Source of the DNA: Halomonas sp. GFAJ-1
GTDB taxonomy: Bacteria; Pseudomonadota; Gammaproteobacteria; Pseudomonadales; Halomonadaceae
Direction: 5' to 3'
DNA: 64,000 nucleotides
Assembly: GCA_002966495.1 (NCBI GenBank)
Contig: CP016490.1
Coordinates: 1,488,001-1,552,000 of the forward strand
Shown: in pieces, positions 18,501 through 25,796 of the stretch
Layout of the letters: every line of letters starts with the position of its first letter
How positions within the stretch are numbered: position 1 is the first letter of the stretch
Translations under genes and position numbers: made by a program
The notes under the pieces: generated by a model
Database searches by the model: none
Told to the model about the DNA's origin: nothing
What the model saw: the letters and a program-made list of their open reading frames with translations, nothing else

Positions 18501-19550
18501 AATAACCATGCCGGTGGCAGCGGAAAAGCCGCCGATAAACGTTAGCAGCATCAACCACTCGTGCCCAGACGCCATTGAAAGTGCTAACACGTAGGTGTCT
18601 GGTTCTACACCGCTTTCAGAGAACAGCAGTAGACCCGCGGCGGCGAGCGGTACCACGAAAAACGCAATGGCGAGCAAATAGAGTGGAAACAGCCAGCGTG
18701 CTTTATTGGCATCGTCTGGGTGGATGTTTTCGACGACCGCTACATGAAATTGGCGTGGCAGGCAGAGAATTGCCAGCATGGCGAGTAGGGTTTGTGCCCA
18801 AAAGCTTTGGCCGAAATCCTGATTAGCCAACTGGCGCTGCAGTTCGAGCTGGCTTTCCGCATGGGCCATGAGTTCACCTAATCCACCAAACATGCCCCAT
18901 GTGACAAACGCGCCTAGCACGAGAAATGCCGCGAGTTTTACCAGCGACTCAAAAGCTACCGCATGGATGAGCCCTTCATGGTGTTCCGTCGCGTCGGTAT
19001 GGCGTGTGCCAAACAGAATAGCGAAAATCGCCATCACGACCGCTACGTAAAAGGCAGTATCGCCAAAGAGCGAGGTGTGGGTAATGTCCTGTGCATCGGT
19101 CAGCACGCTAAACGAGGTGGCGACGGCTTTAAGCTGAAGCGCGATATAGGGCAGGGTACCAATCAGGGCAACGAGGCTGGCAAAAGCGGCAAGGGATTGG
19201 GTTTTACCGTAGCGGGAAGCAATAAAGTCGGCGATTGAGGTGACGTTCTGATGCTTTGCCACGCGGATCATCTTGGCCAATACCGGCCAGAACAGCAGAA
19301 AAGTCAGGATCGGCCCGACAAAAATGCTGGCAAATGACCAACCAGCAGTGGCTGCTTGGCCAACTGCGCCGTAAAACGTCCAGGAGGTGCAGTAAATCGC
19401 CAACGCCAAGCTGTAGATGATTGGCCGACGGCGGCTGGCTCCGTGGGTGCGAGCGTGGCGGTCGCCAAACCAGGCAATACCAAACAGAATTGCGATATAC
19501 AGCAGCGATACGGCAATCAGGGTTCCGCCATGAAACATATAATTCCCCAT
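15597..19550 (-). CDS. crbS: CrbS-like hybrid sensor histidine kinase with N-terminal sodium:solute symporter domain
   Basis: This protein of about 1317 residues joins a transporter-like sensor to a kinase. Residues 1-530 form a multi-helix SSS-family membrane region (STAIYCTSWTFYGAVGQAA-type start, MISNEIVIPALF). A STAC-like linker follows near 555-615. PAS domains lie near 650 (ATIENINQGISVVDQ) and 770 (YTDNVPALIAYFD), then a coiled coil. The histidine box AAASHDLLQPLNAARLF has its His near 957. ATPase motifs are NAIRYTQEG, VWDSGPGIP and GLGLGLSIADRM. A C-terminal receiver has LADYHLDN, with Asp near 1244. This is the CrbS/CbrA architecture. Alternative starts are GTG 19556 and ATG 19538. 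It is convergent with crbR; control of acs and actP is inferred. Confidence 0.88.
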   Translation of the reverse strand: MGNYMFHGGTLIAVSLLYIAILFGIAWFGDRHARTHGASRRRPIIYSLALAIYCTSWTFYGAVGQAATAGWSFASIFVGPILTFLLFWPVLAKMIRVAKHQNVTSIADFIASRYGKTQSLAAFASLVALIGTLPYIALQLKAVATSFSVLTDAQDITHTSLFGDTAFYVAVVMAIFAILFGTRHTDATEHHEGLIHAVAFESLVKLAAFLVLGAFVTWGMFGGLGELMAHAESQLELQRQLANQDFGQSFWAQTLLAMLAILCLPRQFHVAVVENIHPDDANKARWLFPLYLLAIAFFVVPLAAAGLLLFSESGVEPDTYVLALSMASGHEWLMLLTFIGGFSAATGMVIVAAVAVSIMISNEIVIPALFRLRWFDTKARDYGRLVLRARRLTIVAVLAMAYGFYHLIAEFTSLASIGMLSFAAAAQFAPALIGGLYWKRGNRLGVIVGMNAGFGIWAYSLLMPAMISAGVLPSDWLAGGPLGLTWLSPTALFGLNLGDSFTHGVMLSLGVNLFCYIFVSQITSQRVVERIQASLFVDSVETRQTSVNRPWTGATTVGDLKVLCERFLGAGQVDRAFEDYARRAGKPLDEGTRASIDVIQFTERFLASVLGASSARIVVNSALQGRGIGISDVISIVDEASQVLEFNRALLQATIENINQGISVVDQNLRLVVWNQRYLELFRFPDHLIRVGAPMDRIFRYNAHSGEYGPGDPEEHVQLLMDNIRDGQPHRYVRYRQDGSVLEVQGNPMPGGGFVYTYQDITQQKRIEEALIRSENNIRIYTDNVPALIAYFDKECRYLFTNRAYEQAFNIDRNAVIGRRYEDVLPVKQAEERLPWVKRALAGERVSFEVSMRVNDAMRYMLVTYTPHFGDSQSILGFFALYQDITERRQAEIALKETNETLEERVRERTQALSEANAALRQENRVRAEAEQALRQAKQLAEDANASKTRFLAAASHDLLQPLNAARLFTSALMQNVTTSDTQRTVGHIDNSLQAAEELLGTLLDISKLDAGALTPRRSHFALADIIRPLRAEFEVMADDRGLDLNVVPTQQWVDSDPQMLRRIVQNFLSNAIRYTQEGRVLLGCRRYGDRLSIEVWDSGPGIPESKLSEIFQEFRRLDQVSRHKESEKGLGLGLSIADRMSRVLDHPIKVRSWEGVGTVFAVSVPIVAARETVPTDQEPQGRRGGNKLAGTRIICIDNETLILEGMTAMLSGWGCEVFTATSIGGAKSILRNMDGDPDAILADYHLDNEVTGLMALEALSDRLTSAVPGIVITADRTEAVAEEIKRAGYQLLLKPVKPAALRALLTRTLQASRAAN

Positions 19551-19769
19551 AAGCACTAGCCCGCTAGACGGGTTCGGTCAGATTCATGCCCCGCCGTAAG
19601 CTGGCGCGAAAGAACCTACCCTACGTAGTAAATACACGCTCTCGACATCCAAAGCGCTTGCCTAAAAAAAGAAAAGCGCCTGTTTTAGAGGTTAAAAGAG
19701 CTCAGTTTAGGGGAAAATCGCCACAGCGTCAGTGGGTACGGTGATGCCTCTATGTGATTCCTTGAGCAT

Positions 19770-20279
19770 TTAGGAGCGGCATAGCGCCGTATAAATGCCT
19801 GAATCTTCGCGCAAGATACGTATAGAGTGCGTATCTAGTTCGCCAGCCACCGTATCCATGGGCACTAGTTCACGCGATGAGCAATTCAGTAAGTAGCCTT
19901 GAACCGTCACTGCATCAACATGATGACGTTCAAACTGATACAACATGAACTCTACAACCCGTGTCGGCGACTCGCTGATATGCACGCTATCGCGATCAAT
20001 AACCGTAAATTTCGTGGTGATAGGAAAAGCAAACGTCCATGGCCGCCAAACGGCACTGCTGGTTTCGCTGGCGACGACCTCTGCTGAACTAGGCAGTTGC
20101 GCTTGCTTGTGCTCGAACCAGCTGTACTCCGTGGATACCTGATATCCCAGCATGCCTAAGCCACCAAAGACGGGTACGATCCACTTTGGAAGACGTTTGC
20201 CGCTCAATGTTCTAAGTAATAAACCAATACCCGCAGCGGCCAGGCCGGAAAAGACCGCGGCTACTAAGTGCCAAATCAT
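19770..20279 (-). CDS. Conserved-looking hypothetical membrane-anchored protein
   Basis: I do not recognise a family. The 169-residue product has one or two N-terminal hydrophobic segments (LVAAVFSGLAAAGIGLLL, then WIVPVFGGLGMLGY). A polar domain of about 115 residues follows, with two cysteines (LLNCSS and ALCRS). It is likely anchored in the inner membrane with a soluble domain. It begins 18 nt after the actP terminator stem, with the ribosome site AAAGGAT inside the tail of that terminator. Its expression may therefore depend on read-through from actP. Its position between actP and crbS suggests, but does not prove, a link to acetate uptake or sensing. Confidence 0.65.
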   Translation of the reverse strand: MIWHLVAAVFSGLAAAGIGLLLRTLSGKRLPKWIVPVFGGLGMLGYQVSTEYSWFEHKQAQLPSSAEVVASETSSAVWRPWTFAFPITTKFTVIDRDSVHISESPTRVVEFMLYQFERHHVDAVTVQGYLLNCSSRELVPMDTVAGELDTHSIRILREDSGIYTALCRS

Positions 20280-20297
20280 AAAATATCCTTTCTAAAA

Positions 20298-20329
20298 GCC
20301 ATCGGGCTTCCCTGAGGAAGCCCGATGGC
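20298..20329 (-). terminator. Terminator after actP
   Basis: GCCATCGGGCTTCC and GGAAGCCCGATGGC form a perfect 14-bp stem with a 4-nt loop. Read on the minus strand it is followed by TTTTAGAAAGG, which also carries the ribosome site of the next gene at 20279. Confidence 0.8.
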
Positions 20330-20386
20330 AAGCTGTCATTCCGCGTCTCTATGGGCAGTATGCCTTATAGAAGGAATGATTATGAC

Positions 20387-22228
20387 TTAGTGATCAATCG
20401 CTACACCAGCACCTTTCGGATAGCGGACGCTTTCCACCAGGTCTTGAATCTCCTGGGGAGGCTCTTCCGTTGCGCTAGAGACTGCAAATGCAACCGCAAA
20501 GTTGATCATCGCACCTACTGCACCAAAGGAGAGCGGGGAGATACCCAGGATCCAGTTATCCGGCGTGTTGGCCAGCATATTGGTGCCTGGAATAAACAGC
20601 CAGCCCAAGTAAGTGAAGATATACAGCAAGGTAGTGATAAGGCCCGCTAGCATACCTGCAATAGCCCCTTTGCTGTTCATACGCTTAGAGAAGATACCCA
20701 TCATCAGCGCTGGGAACAGTGAGGCCCCCGCAATACCAAAGGCCAGTGCTACGGTTTGTGCTGCAAACCCTGGTGGGTTTAGGCCCAAGTAGGTTGCCAG
20801 CAGAATCGCGCCACCCATGGAAATACGCGCTGCAAGCATTTCACCTTTTTCAGAGATCTTCGGATTGATCATGGTTTTGATCAAGTCATGGCTAATAGCG
20901 GACGAGATAGCCAGCAATAGGCCTGCCGCGGTTGAAAGCGCCGCTGCAATACCGCCTGCTGCAATCAAGCCAATTACCCAGCCCGGCAGGTTAGCGATCT
21001 CGGGGTTAGCAAGTACCATGATGTCGTTGTTGACCTCTAGCTCGCTGCCAGACCAACCGAGTTCTGAGAAGTCTGCATTGTCATTGTACATCTGAATGCG
21101 GCCGTCATTATTGAGGTCGCGGAACTGAATCAGACCCGTTTCAGCCCACGTTACCATCCACTCAGGCACATCGGGGTGATTGGTCCACTCTTCGGCCAGT
21201 GCGTAGCCCTGAGCATCTGTTGTCGTGATTTCACCGTGCTGAATGGATGACTGTAGCGCTTCTTCGACATTTTCTACCTGACCAGCAAGATCTGGGTAGA
21301 TAGTTGTCGTTAGGTTCAAGCGTGCCATGGAGCCAACCGCAGGTGCGGTGAGATACAGCAGTGCAATAAACACTAGCGCCCAGCCAGCAGACCAGCGTGC
21401 ATCAGCTACTTTAGGCACCGTGAAGAAACGAATGATTACGTGGGGTAGACCGGCAGTACCAACCATCAGCGACAGGGTAAACAGCACCATGTTCAGCTTG
21501 TTGTCGACATCGGCGGTGTAATCTTGAAAGCCAAGAGCAACTACGACTTCATCTAGTTTTTCCAATAGCGGCACGCCGGATTCAGTATGTGTACTAAACA
21601 TACCGAACATTGGAATTGGGTTGCCGGTAAGTTGCATGGCGATGAAAATTGCCGGAATAGTGTAGGCAATAATCAGAACAACGTACTGCGCTACCTGGGT
21701 GTAAGTGATGCCTTTCATGCCACCAAATACGGCATATAGGAAGACGATCAGTGCCGCAATCCAGATGCCCCAAGTATTGCTGACTTCCAGGAAGCGTGAG
21801 AACGCAACGCCAGCGCCGGTCATTTGACCGATAACGTACGTCACTGAAGCTACGATCAAGCAGACAATCGCCACAAATCGGGCGGTGTTGCTGTAGAAAC
21901 GATCGCCAATGAAGTCGGGCACGGTAAACTTGCCGAACTTGCGTAGGTACGGAGCAAGTAGCATCGCAAGGATAACGTAGCCGCCGGTCCAGCCCATCAA
22001 GAAGCTAGAGTTGGCATAACCGCCGGAGGCTAGCAGACCAGCCATGGAGATAAACGACGCCGCTGACATCCAGTCGGCAGCCGTGGCCATACCGTTGGTG
22101 ATCGGGTGAACGCCGCCGCCGGCGACGTAGAAATCTTTCGTGGAGCCGGCTCGCGCCCATATCGCAATCCCGATATAGAGCGCAAAGGAGGCGCCAACAA
22201 ATAGTAAGTTAATTGCAAACTGGCTCAT
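20387..22228 (-). CDS. actP: Cation/acetate symporter ActP-like, sodium:solute symporter family
   Basis: ActP imports acetate and other short monocarboxylates with a cation. The 613-residue protein has about 13 membrane segments of the SSS family. Visible family regions are the start KDFYVAGGGVHPITNGMATA, WMSAASFISMAGL, AVFGGMKGITYTQVAQYVVL, GLPHVIIRFFTVP and AALSTAAGLLLAISSAISHDL. A larger periplasmic-type loop near residues 310-400 (DLAGQVENVEEALQSSI onward) is longer than in E. coli ActP. It is transcribed with the upstream DUF485 gene, 6 bp away, as in many proteobacteria. The nearby CrbS and CrbR make CrbSR control likely. Confidence 0.92.
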   Translation of the reverse strand: MSQFAINLLFVGASFALYIGIAIWARAGSTKDFYVAGGGVHPITNGMATAADWMSAASFISMAGLLASGGYANSSFLMGWTGGYVILAMLLAPYLRKFGKFTVPDFIGDRFYSNTARFVAIVCLIVASVTYVIGQMTGAGVAFSRFLEVSNTWGIWIAALIVFLYAVFGGMKGITYTQVAQYVVLIIAYTIPAIFIAMQLTGNPIPMFGMFSTHTESGVPLLEKLDEVVVALGFQDYTADVDNKLNMVLFTLSLMVGTAGLPHVIIRFFTVPKVADARWSAGWALVFIALLYLTAPAVGSMARLNLTTTIYPDLAGQVENVEEALQSSIQHGEITTTDAQGYALAEEWTNHPDVPEWMVTWAETGLIQFRDLNNDGRIQMYNDNADFSELGWSGSELEVNNDIMVLANPEIANLPGWVIGLIAAGGIAAALSTAAGLLLAISSAISHDLIKTMINPKISEKGEMLAARISMGGAILLATYLGLNPPGFAAQTVALAFGIAGASLFPALMMGIFSKRMNSKGAIAGMLAGLITTLLYIFTYLGWLFIPGTNMLANTPDNWILGISPLSFGAVGAMINFAVAFAVSSATEEPPQEIQDLVESVRYPKGAGVAIDH

Positions 22229-22234
22229 GCTGGC

Positions 22235-22495
22235 TTACTCCCCAAGGCCAAATTTTTCATCAAGTTTGTTCATCTTCCAGGCGTAGAAGAAGATCAAAGC
22301 GATGAAAGTCAAAATTGAGCCCTGTTGTGCAAACCAGAAACCCAGGTCAGTTCCGCCAACAGGTATGCCCGCCAGCAGTGGGCGAAAGAGGATAGCGCAT
22401 CCATAAGATACGAACGCCCAAACCGCTAGGCATCCGAAAATTAAGCGGACGTTGGCTTTCCAGTATTCAGCAGCATTGGTTTTGTCGTCTGCCAT
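22235..22495 (-). CDS. DUF485 small membrane protein, ActP partner
   Basis: This 86-residue protein has two membrane helices (LIFGCLAVWAFVSYGCAILF and WFAQQGSILTFIALIFFYAW). It follows the DUF485 (YjcH) pattern and ends with MNKLDEKFGLGE. It lies directly before actP, as yjcH does in E. coli, and probably assists or assembles with the symporter. The ATG at 22495 follows GGAG. An upstream in-frame start at 22510 would add five residues and is not preferred. Confidence 0.88.
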   Translation of the reverse strand: MADDKTNAAEYWKANVRLIFGCLAVWAFVSYGCAILFRPLLAGIPVGGTDLGFWFAQQGSILTFIALIFFYAWKMNKLDEKFGLGE

Positions 22496-22510
22496 TGTGT
22501 TGCTCTCCAC

Positions 22511-23239
22511 TTGTGATTTTTAGGGTTGGAAAGTGAACTCAAAGTAGCGTGTGATTCATCAGGGCAATCGCACGAGGGAAACTGCTTTTTATTAAAAGTG
22601 ACGTGTCAGCTTTGCGAGGCACGCCGCTCAATTATTCTTGCAGTGTTCCCCTTTTTAAACGCTAACCAAGAGTGACCATGTTGAGCCAAGTTAAGCGATT
22701 TAATTGGCACCTGGTAAAGCATTTGGTTAGTGAATTTGAGAACCCCGACTGCTTCACCGGTAATACTGGTCAATAAATGCAAAAAATAAATCCCAGACTT
22801 TGGTATCAGGTAGCTATGTAAGCGCTTTTGCATACGTTTTTATACGCAGAAATGCCTATTTTTTCTAGTTTTTTTGTTATTTTTTGATATTCATTTAAAC
22901 ATGATAGGACGATGGTCTATGGCTCGCTTAAAAGCAATGTTTGCTACCTTAAAAAAAGGTTTTTCTTAGTGTCGAAGTTGTTGCAATAAGGCGCTACTTT
23001 AGTCGCTAATAAAACGTCGATTCGACGTTAGCGGCATAGCTAAAGGTATAAGAAAGTGAGTAGATAAAATCTATATGGTCATTTTATAGTTTTAGCTTGT
23101 TTAAAGGTATGAGAGTTAAGAAATGCTGGCAAAGAAGCGCTAGTGAAAAAGGAGAGTGGCCAGGCGGGTGCGGTCGCTAGGTAATTAGGTTGCAGCGTCG
23201 TAGGGTACTTTATTTGCCTTTAGTAGAGTGAGGTCGCGC
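22511..23239. promoter_or_regulatory. 729-bp divergent intergenic region between DUF485-actP and the DUF294 gene
   Basis: No convincing gene is present. A 75-codon frame on the minus strand (22606-22833) has no ribosome site, and a 22-codon frame at 22901-22969 is noted separately. The region is AT-rich with many T-runs around 22850-22900. It holds a nested inverted repeat at 22997-23045. It must contain the divergent promoters of the actP operon and of the DUF294-exonuclease pair, probably with CrbR sites. I could not identify those sites with confidence. Confidence 0.45.
22997..23045. repeat. Nested inverted repeat in the actP/DUF294 intergenic region
   Basis: The core AACGTCGA-T-TCGACGTT (23013-23029) is a perfect 8-bp palindrome around one base. 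Outside it, CGCTA (23004-23008) pairs with TAGCG (23029-23033), and CTTTAG (22997-23002) pairs with CTAAAG (23040-23045). It could be a regulator-binding palindrome or an RNA hairpin in the leader of the DUF294 gene. Confidence 0.7.
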
Positions 23240-25057
23240 ATGGTAGAGGTTGAGCTGTCCCAGCTGCCGTTTACACTGCTGGATGAAGAGGGGCGTGATT
23301 ATGTTCGCCGTGGAGTAGACCTAGCCTACTTTGACCGAGATGAGATTATTTTAGAAACAGGGCAGGCGGGTGAGTCCATGTTTCTCATCCATAAGGGCGA
23401 AGTTGCCGAGATTGATCCTACGCTGCCAGCGTCTAGCGCGCGCATCGGCCACTACACGGCGGGCGATCTGTTCGGTGCTATCAGTATCCTAAATGGTAAA
23501 AGTCGTTACCGTTTTCAGGCCGAGCAAGAAAGCCTGTGCTACATCATGCCCAAAGCGCTGTTTTTGCAGCTATGTCGCCATTATCCTGACTTCGAAAACT
23601 TCTTTAAGCAGACGCTCTCCCACAAGACGCGCTTGCTGAGTGAAAAGCGCGCGGAAGGTGGCGTCACCATGGCCGGCTTTATGCTCGCTAAAGTAAGTGA
23701 GTGTATGCGTGAACCGTTGCTAATGGAGGCGACGGCCGATATTGCTAGTGCCGTTGCTCAGCTGAACGACAGCCATGCTGACAGCCTACTGGTCAAGACC
23801 CAGGGCAAGCATGGGATGGTTACCAAAACGGATTTGCTGAATGGCTTGGTGCTTGGCAATTGCACGAATGCTACGCCCGTTGAGGAAGTAGCCCATTTTT
23901 CCCTGGTGACTGTGACGCCAGATCAATACCTCTTTGAAGCCCTGGTGTTGATGACACGCCACAAGGTGGCGCGGGTTGTGGTGGTGGAGCAAGAGGCACT
24001 CAAAGGGGTTGTCGAGCTAACCGATGTGCTGAGCTACTTCTCCAGTCGTAGCTATGTGGTTAGCCTTCAAATTGAGCAGGCGAATGACTTAGAGGCGTTG
24101 GCAACGGCAAGTCAGCGCACCCCTGAGCTGGTAAAAGCCTTAATGGCCCAAGGGGTCAAGTTACGTTTTGCGATGGACCTCTTAGCCGCGCTCAATGGGC
24201 GCATTATGAGTAAAGCCTGGTCATTTACCGTTGATGAAGCTCACCATAACGATAGCTGCATGATGGTGATGGGAAGCGAGGGGCGTGGCGAGCAAATTCT
24301 CAAAACAGACCAGGATAATGGTCTGATTTTAGCGGATGACAGTCAGTGGCCTGACGTGGCCGAGCAAATGCAAACGCTGACGAAAACGCTTATTCAATTA
24401 GGTTACCCGCCGTGCCCCGGCAACATTATGGTGTCTAACCCCGAGTGGGTCGGGACAGTGTCTCAATGGAAAAAAAATATTGTGAAGTGGGCCAGTGCCC
24501 GGGATGGCGATAGCTTGATGAAGCTGGCGATTCTGCTTGATGCCCACGCAGTGGGTGGGAATCCCACGTTACTAGAGAGCGTGCGGGAAGAACTCTTTGA
24601 GCGCTGCTCCCGAGACGAGCTGCTGCTCTCTTACTTTGCCAGAACGGCCCTGCGTTTTTCGACACCGCTGACGCTCTTTGGCTCGCTGAAAAAGCCCCAG
24701 CACGGTATTGATATAAAAAAAGGCGGCATTTTTCCGATTGTGCATGGCGTGCGCACTATGGCGCTTGAGCGACGGATTAAGGCAACGTCGACGCTGGATC
24801 GTTTAGATGCCCTAGCGACGGATGGCCGGTTGGATCGTCGCTTCGCCGATGATTTGGGGGAGGCATTAGCGCTGTTTACAGAGCTGCGGCTAAAACAGCA
24901 GCTTCAAGAGTTGGATGGTGCGTCCGGTACGCGCACTAACCGTGTGGTCGTGCAGGAACTCTCCTCCCTTGAGCGCGATTTGCTTCGCGAAGCGATGCAT
25001 ATTGTTAAAGATTTCAAACAGCGCCTTTCCCACCGATATCATCTGGAGTATTCGTGA
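23240..25057 (+). CDS. Putative nucleotidyltransferase: cNMP-binding, CBS pair, DUF294 domains
   Basis: This 605-residue cytosolic protein has a cyclic-nucleotide-binding-like domain (about 10-115, with AGDLFGAISILNGKSRYRF). Two CBS motifs follow (about 150-275, with HADSLLVKTQGKHGMVTKTD and HKVARVVVVEQEALKGVVEL). Next is a DUF294 nucleotidyltransferase domain whose GSEGRGEQ and TDQDNG residues, near 345-360, are intact. The DUF294 C-terminal helical domain ends the protein. In Pseudomonas, genes of this type with a following exonuclease gene belong to the CrbSR acetate regulon. The nucleotide used and the target are unknown. The ATG at 23240 follows GAGG. Its stop overlaps the next start as GTGA. 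Confidence 0.87.
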   Translation: MVEVELSQLPFTLLDEEGRDYVRRGVDLAYFDRDEIILETGQAGESMFLIHKGEVAEIDPTLPASSARIGHYTAGDLFGAISILNGKSRYRFQAEQESLCYIMPKALFLQLCRHYPDFENFFKQTLSHKTRLLSEKRAEGGVTMAGFMLAKVSECMREPLLMEATADIASAVAQLNDSHADSLLVKTQGKHGMVTKTDLLNGLVLGNCTNATPVEEVAHFSLVTVTPDQYLFEALVLMTRHKVARVVVVEQEALKGVVELTDVLSYFSSRSYVVSLQIEQANDLEALATASQRTPELVKALMAQGVKLRFAMDLLAALNGRIMSKAWSFTVDEAHHNDSCMMVMGSEGRGEQILKTDQDNGLILADDSQWPDVAEQMQTLTKTLIQLGYPPCPGNIMVSNPEWVGTVSQWKKNIVKWASARDGDSLMKLAILLDAHAVGGNPTLLESVREELFERCSRDELLLSYFARTALRFSTPLTLFGSLKKPQHGIDIKKGGIFPIVHGVRTMALERRIKATSTLDRLDALATDGRLDRRFADDLGEALALFTELRLKQQLQELDGASGTRTNRVVVQELSSLERDLLREAMHIVKDFKQRLSHRYHLEYS

Positions 25058-25713
25058 GCGGCATGCGATGGTTAGATCGACACGTGTCGCTATTCAGCGG
25101 CTCCCTGCGCACCCTCCTGCAGCGAGAAAGCGACCGCCGCCGGTGTGTTGGCTCTCCCTATGCATGGCTATTCCAGCCCTATATGGGGGAAGAGCAGGTG
25201 GCCCTTGCGTGTTATGCGTCTGCAGGTGAGCACCCGGTGATTAGTGTGGCAGCAGTGGTGCTGAGCCAGCGCCATGTTCAAACCAGCAGAGCCTGGGTTG
25301 CCACGATAGCGAACACCCGTAGCGCAAATGCCGCTACGCTTAGGCGCCATCAACACGTTTATGGTACGACCGTCGCTTTATCGCCCAATGCAGAGAATCT
25401 CGGGGCACTGGCTGAGTTTATTGGCAACCGGCCCTTAATAGGCTGGCAAATAGACCGCTCTCTTGATCAGCTAAATATGCAGTTCAAGGAGGCGCTTGGC
25501 TTCGGTTTGCCCAATGCGCAGGTGGATGTCGCCAAGCTTCATCATCGCCAGCTGCGACGTTTACACCCCCAGGTAGATATCGGCAACGACTTGGGCGAGG
25601 CGCTAGAGCGATGGCAACTGCCCGCAATGAACAGCCACGGGGTGCTAAGTGAAGCTGCTGCGAGTGCGCTGCTGTATATCCGTTTGCAGCGTGAGACTGC
25701 CCAGGTGGCTTAA
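25054..25713 (+). CDS. Degenerate DEDDh 3'-5' exonuclease-like protein
   Basis: The position directly after a DUF294 gene and the overall layout match the 3'-5' exonuclease that accompanies DUF294 in acetate regulons. In this 219-residue copy, however, the ExoI motif (expected LDxETTG) reads LACYASAG, so both acidic residues are gone (Ala52, Tyr54). The ExoII region reads LIGWQIDRSLDQL, with Ser where the aspartate is expected. ExoIII reads HGVLSEAA, keeping His195 but with Glu for Asp. It is therefore probably inactive as a nuclease. The frame is intact and coupled to the upstream gene by a GTGA overlap, so it looks maintained rather than decaying. Start GTG 25054; ATG 25063 is an alternative. 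Confidence 0.65.
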   Translation: MSGMRWLDRHVSLFSGSLRTLLQRESDRRRCVGSPYAWLFQPYMGEEQVALACYASAGEHPVISVAAVVLSQRHVQTSRAWVATIANTRSANAATLRRHQHVYGTTVALSPNAENLGALAEFIGNRPLIGWQIDRSLDQLNMQFKEALGFGLPNAQVDVAKLHHRQLRRLHPQVDIGNDLGEALERWQLPAMNSHGVLSEAAASALLYIRLQRETAQVA

Positions 25714-25796
25714 ACCCGCTGGGTTTCTGTTGGGTGGAGCTGTCGAGTATTGTTAGAATGGCCGCTGCTTTTTCTACCAGCGGCAGTGCCTATACC

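Noticed and set aside
22708..22725. Possible sigma-54 promoter (TGGCAC ... GC)
   Set aside because: The GG-to-GC spacing is 11 instead of 10 and the downstream element lacks TTGC.
22606..22833. 75-codon minus-strand frame between DUF485 and DUF294 genes
   Set aside because: No ribosome site and no recognisable pattern; it lies in AT-rich promoter DNA.
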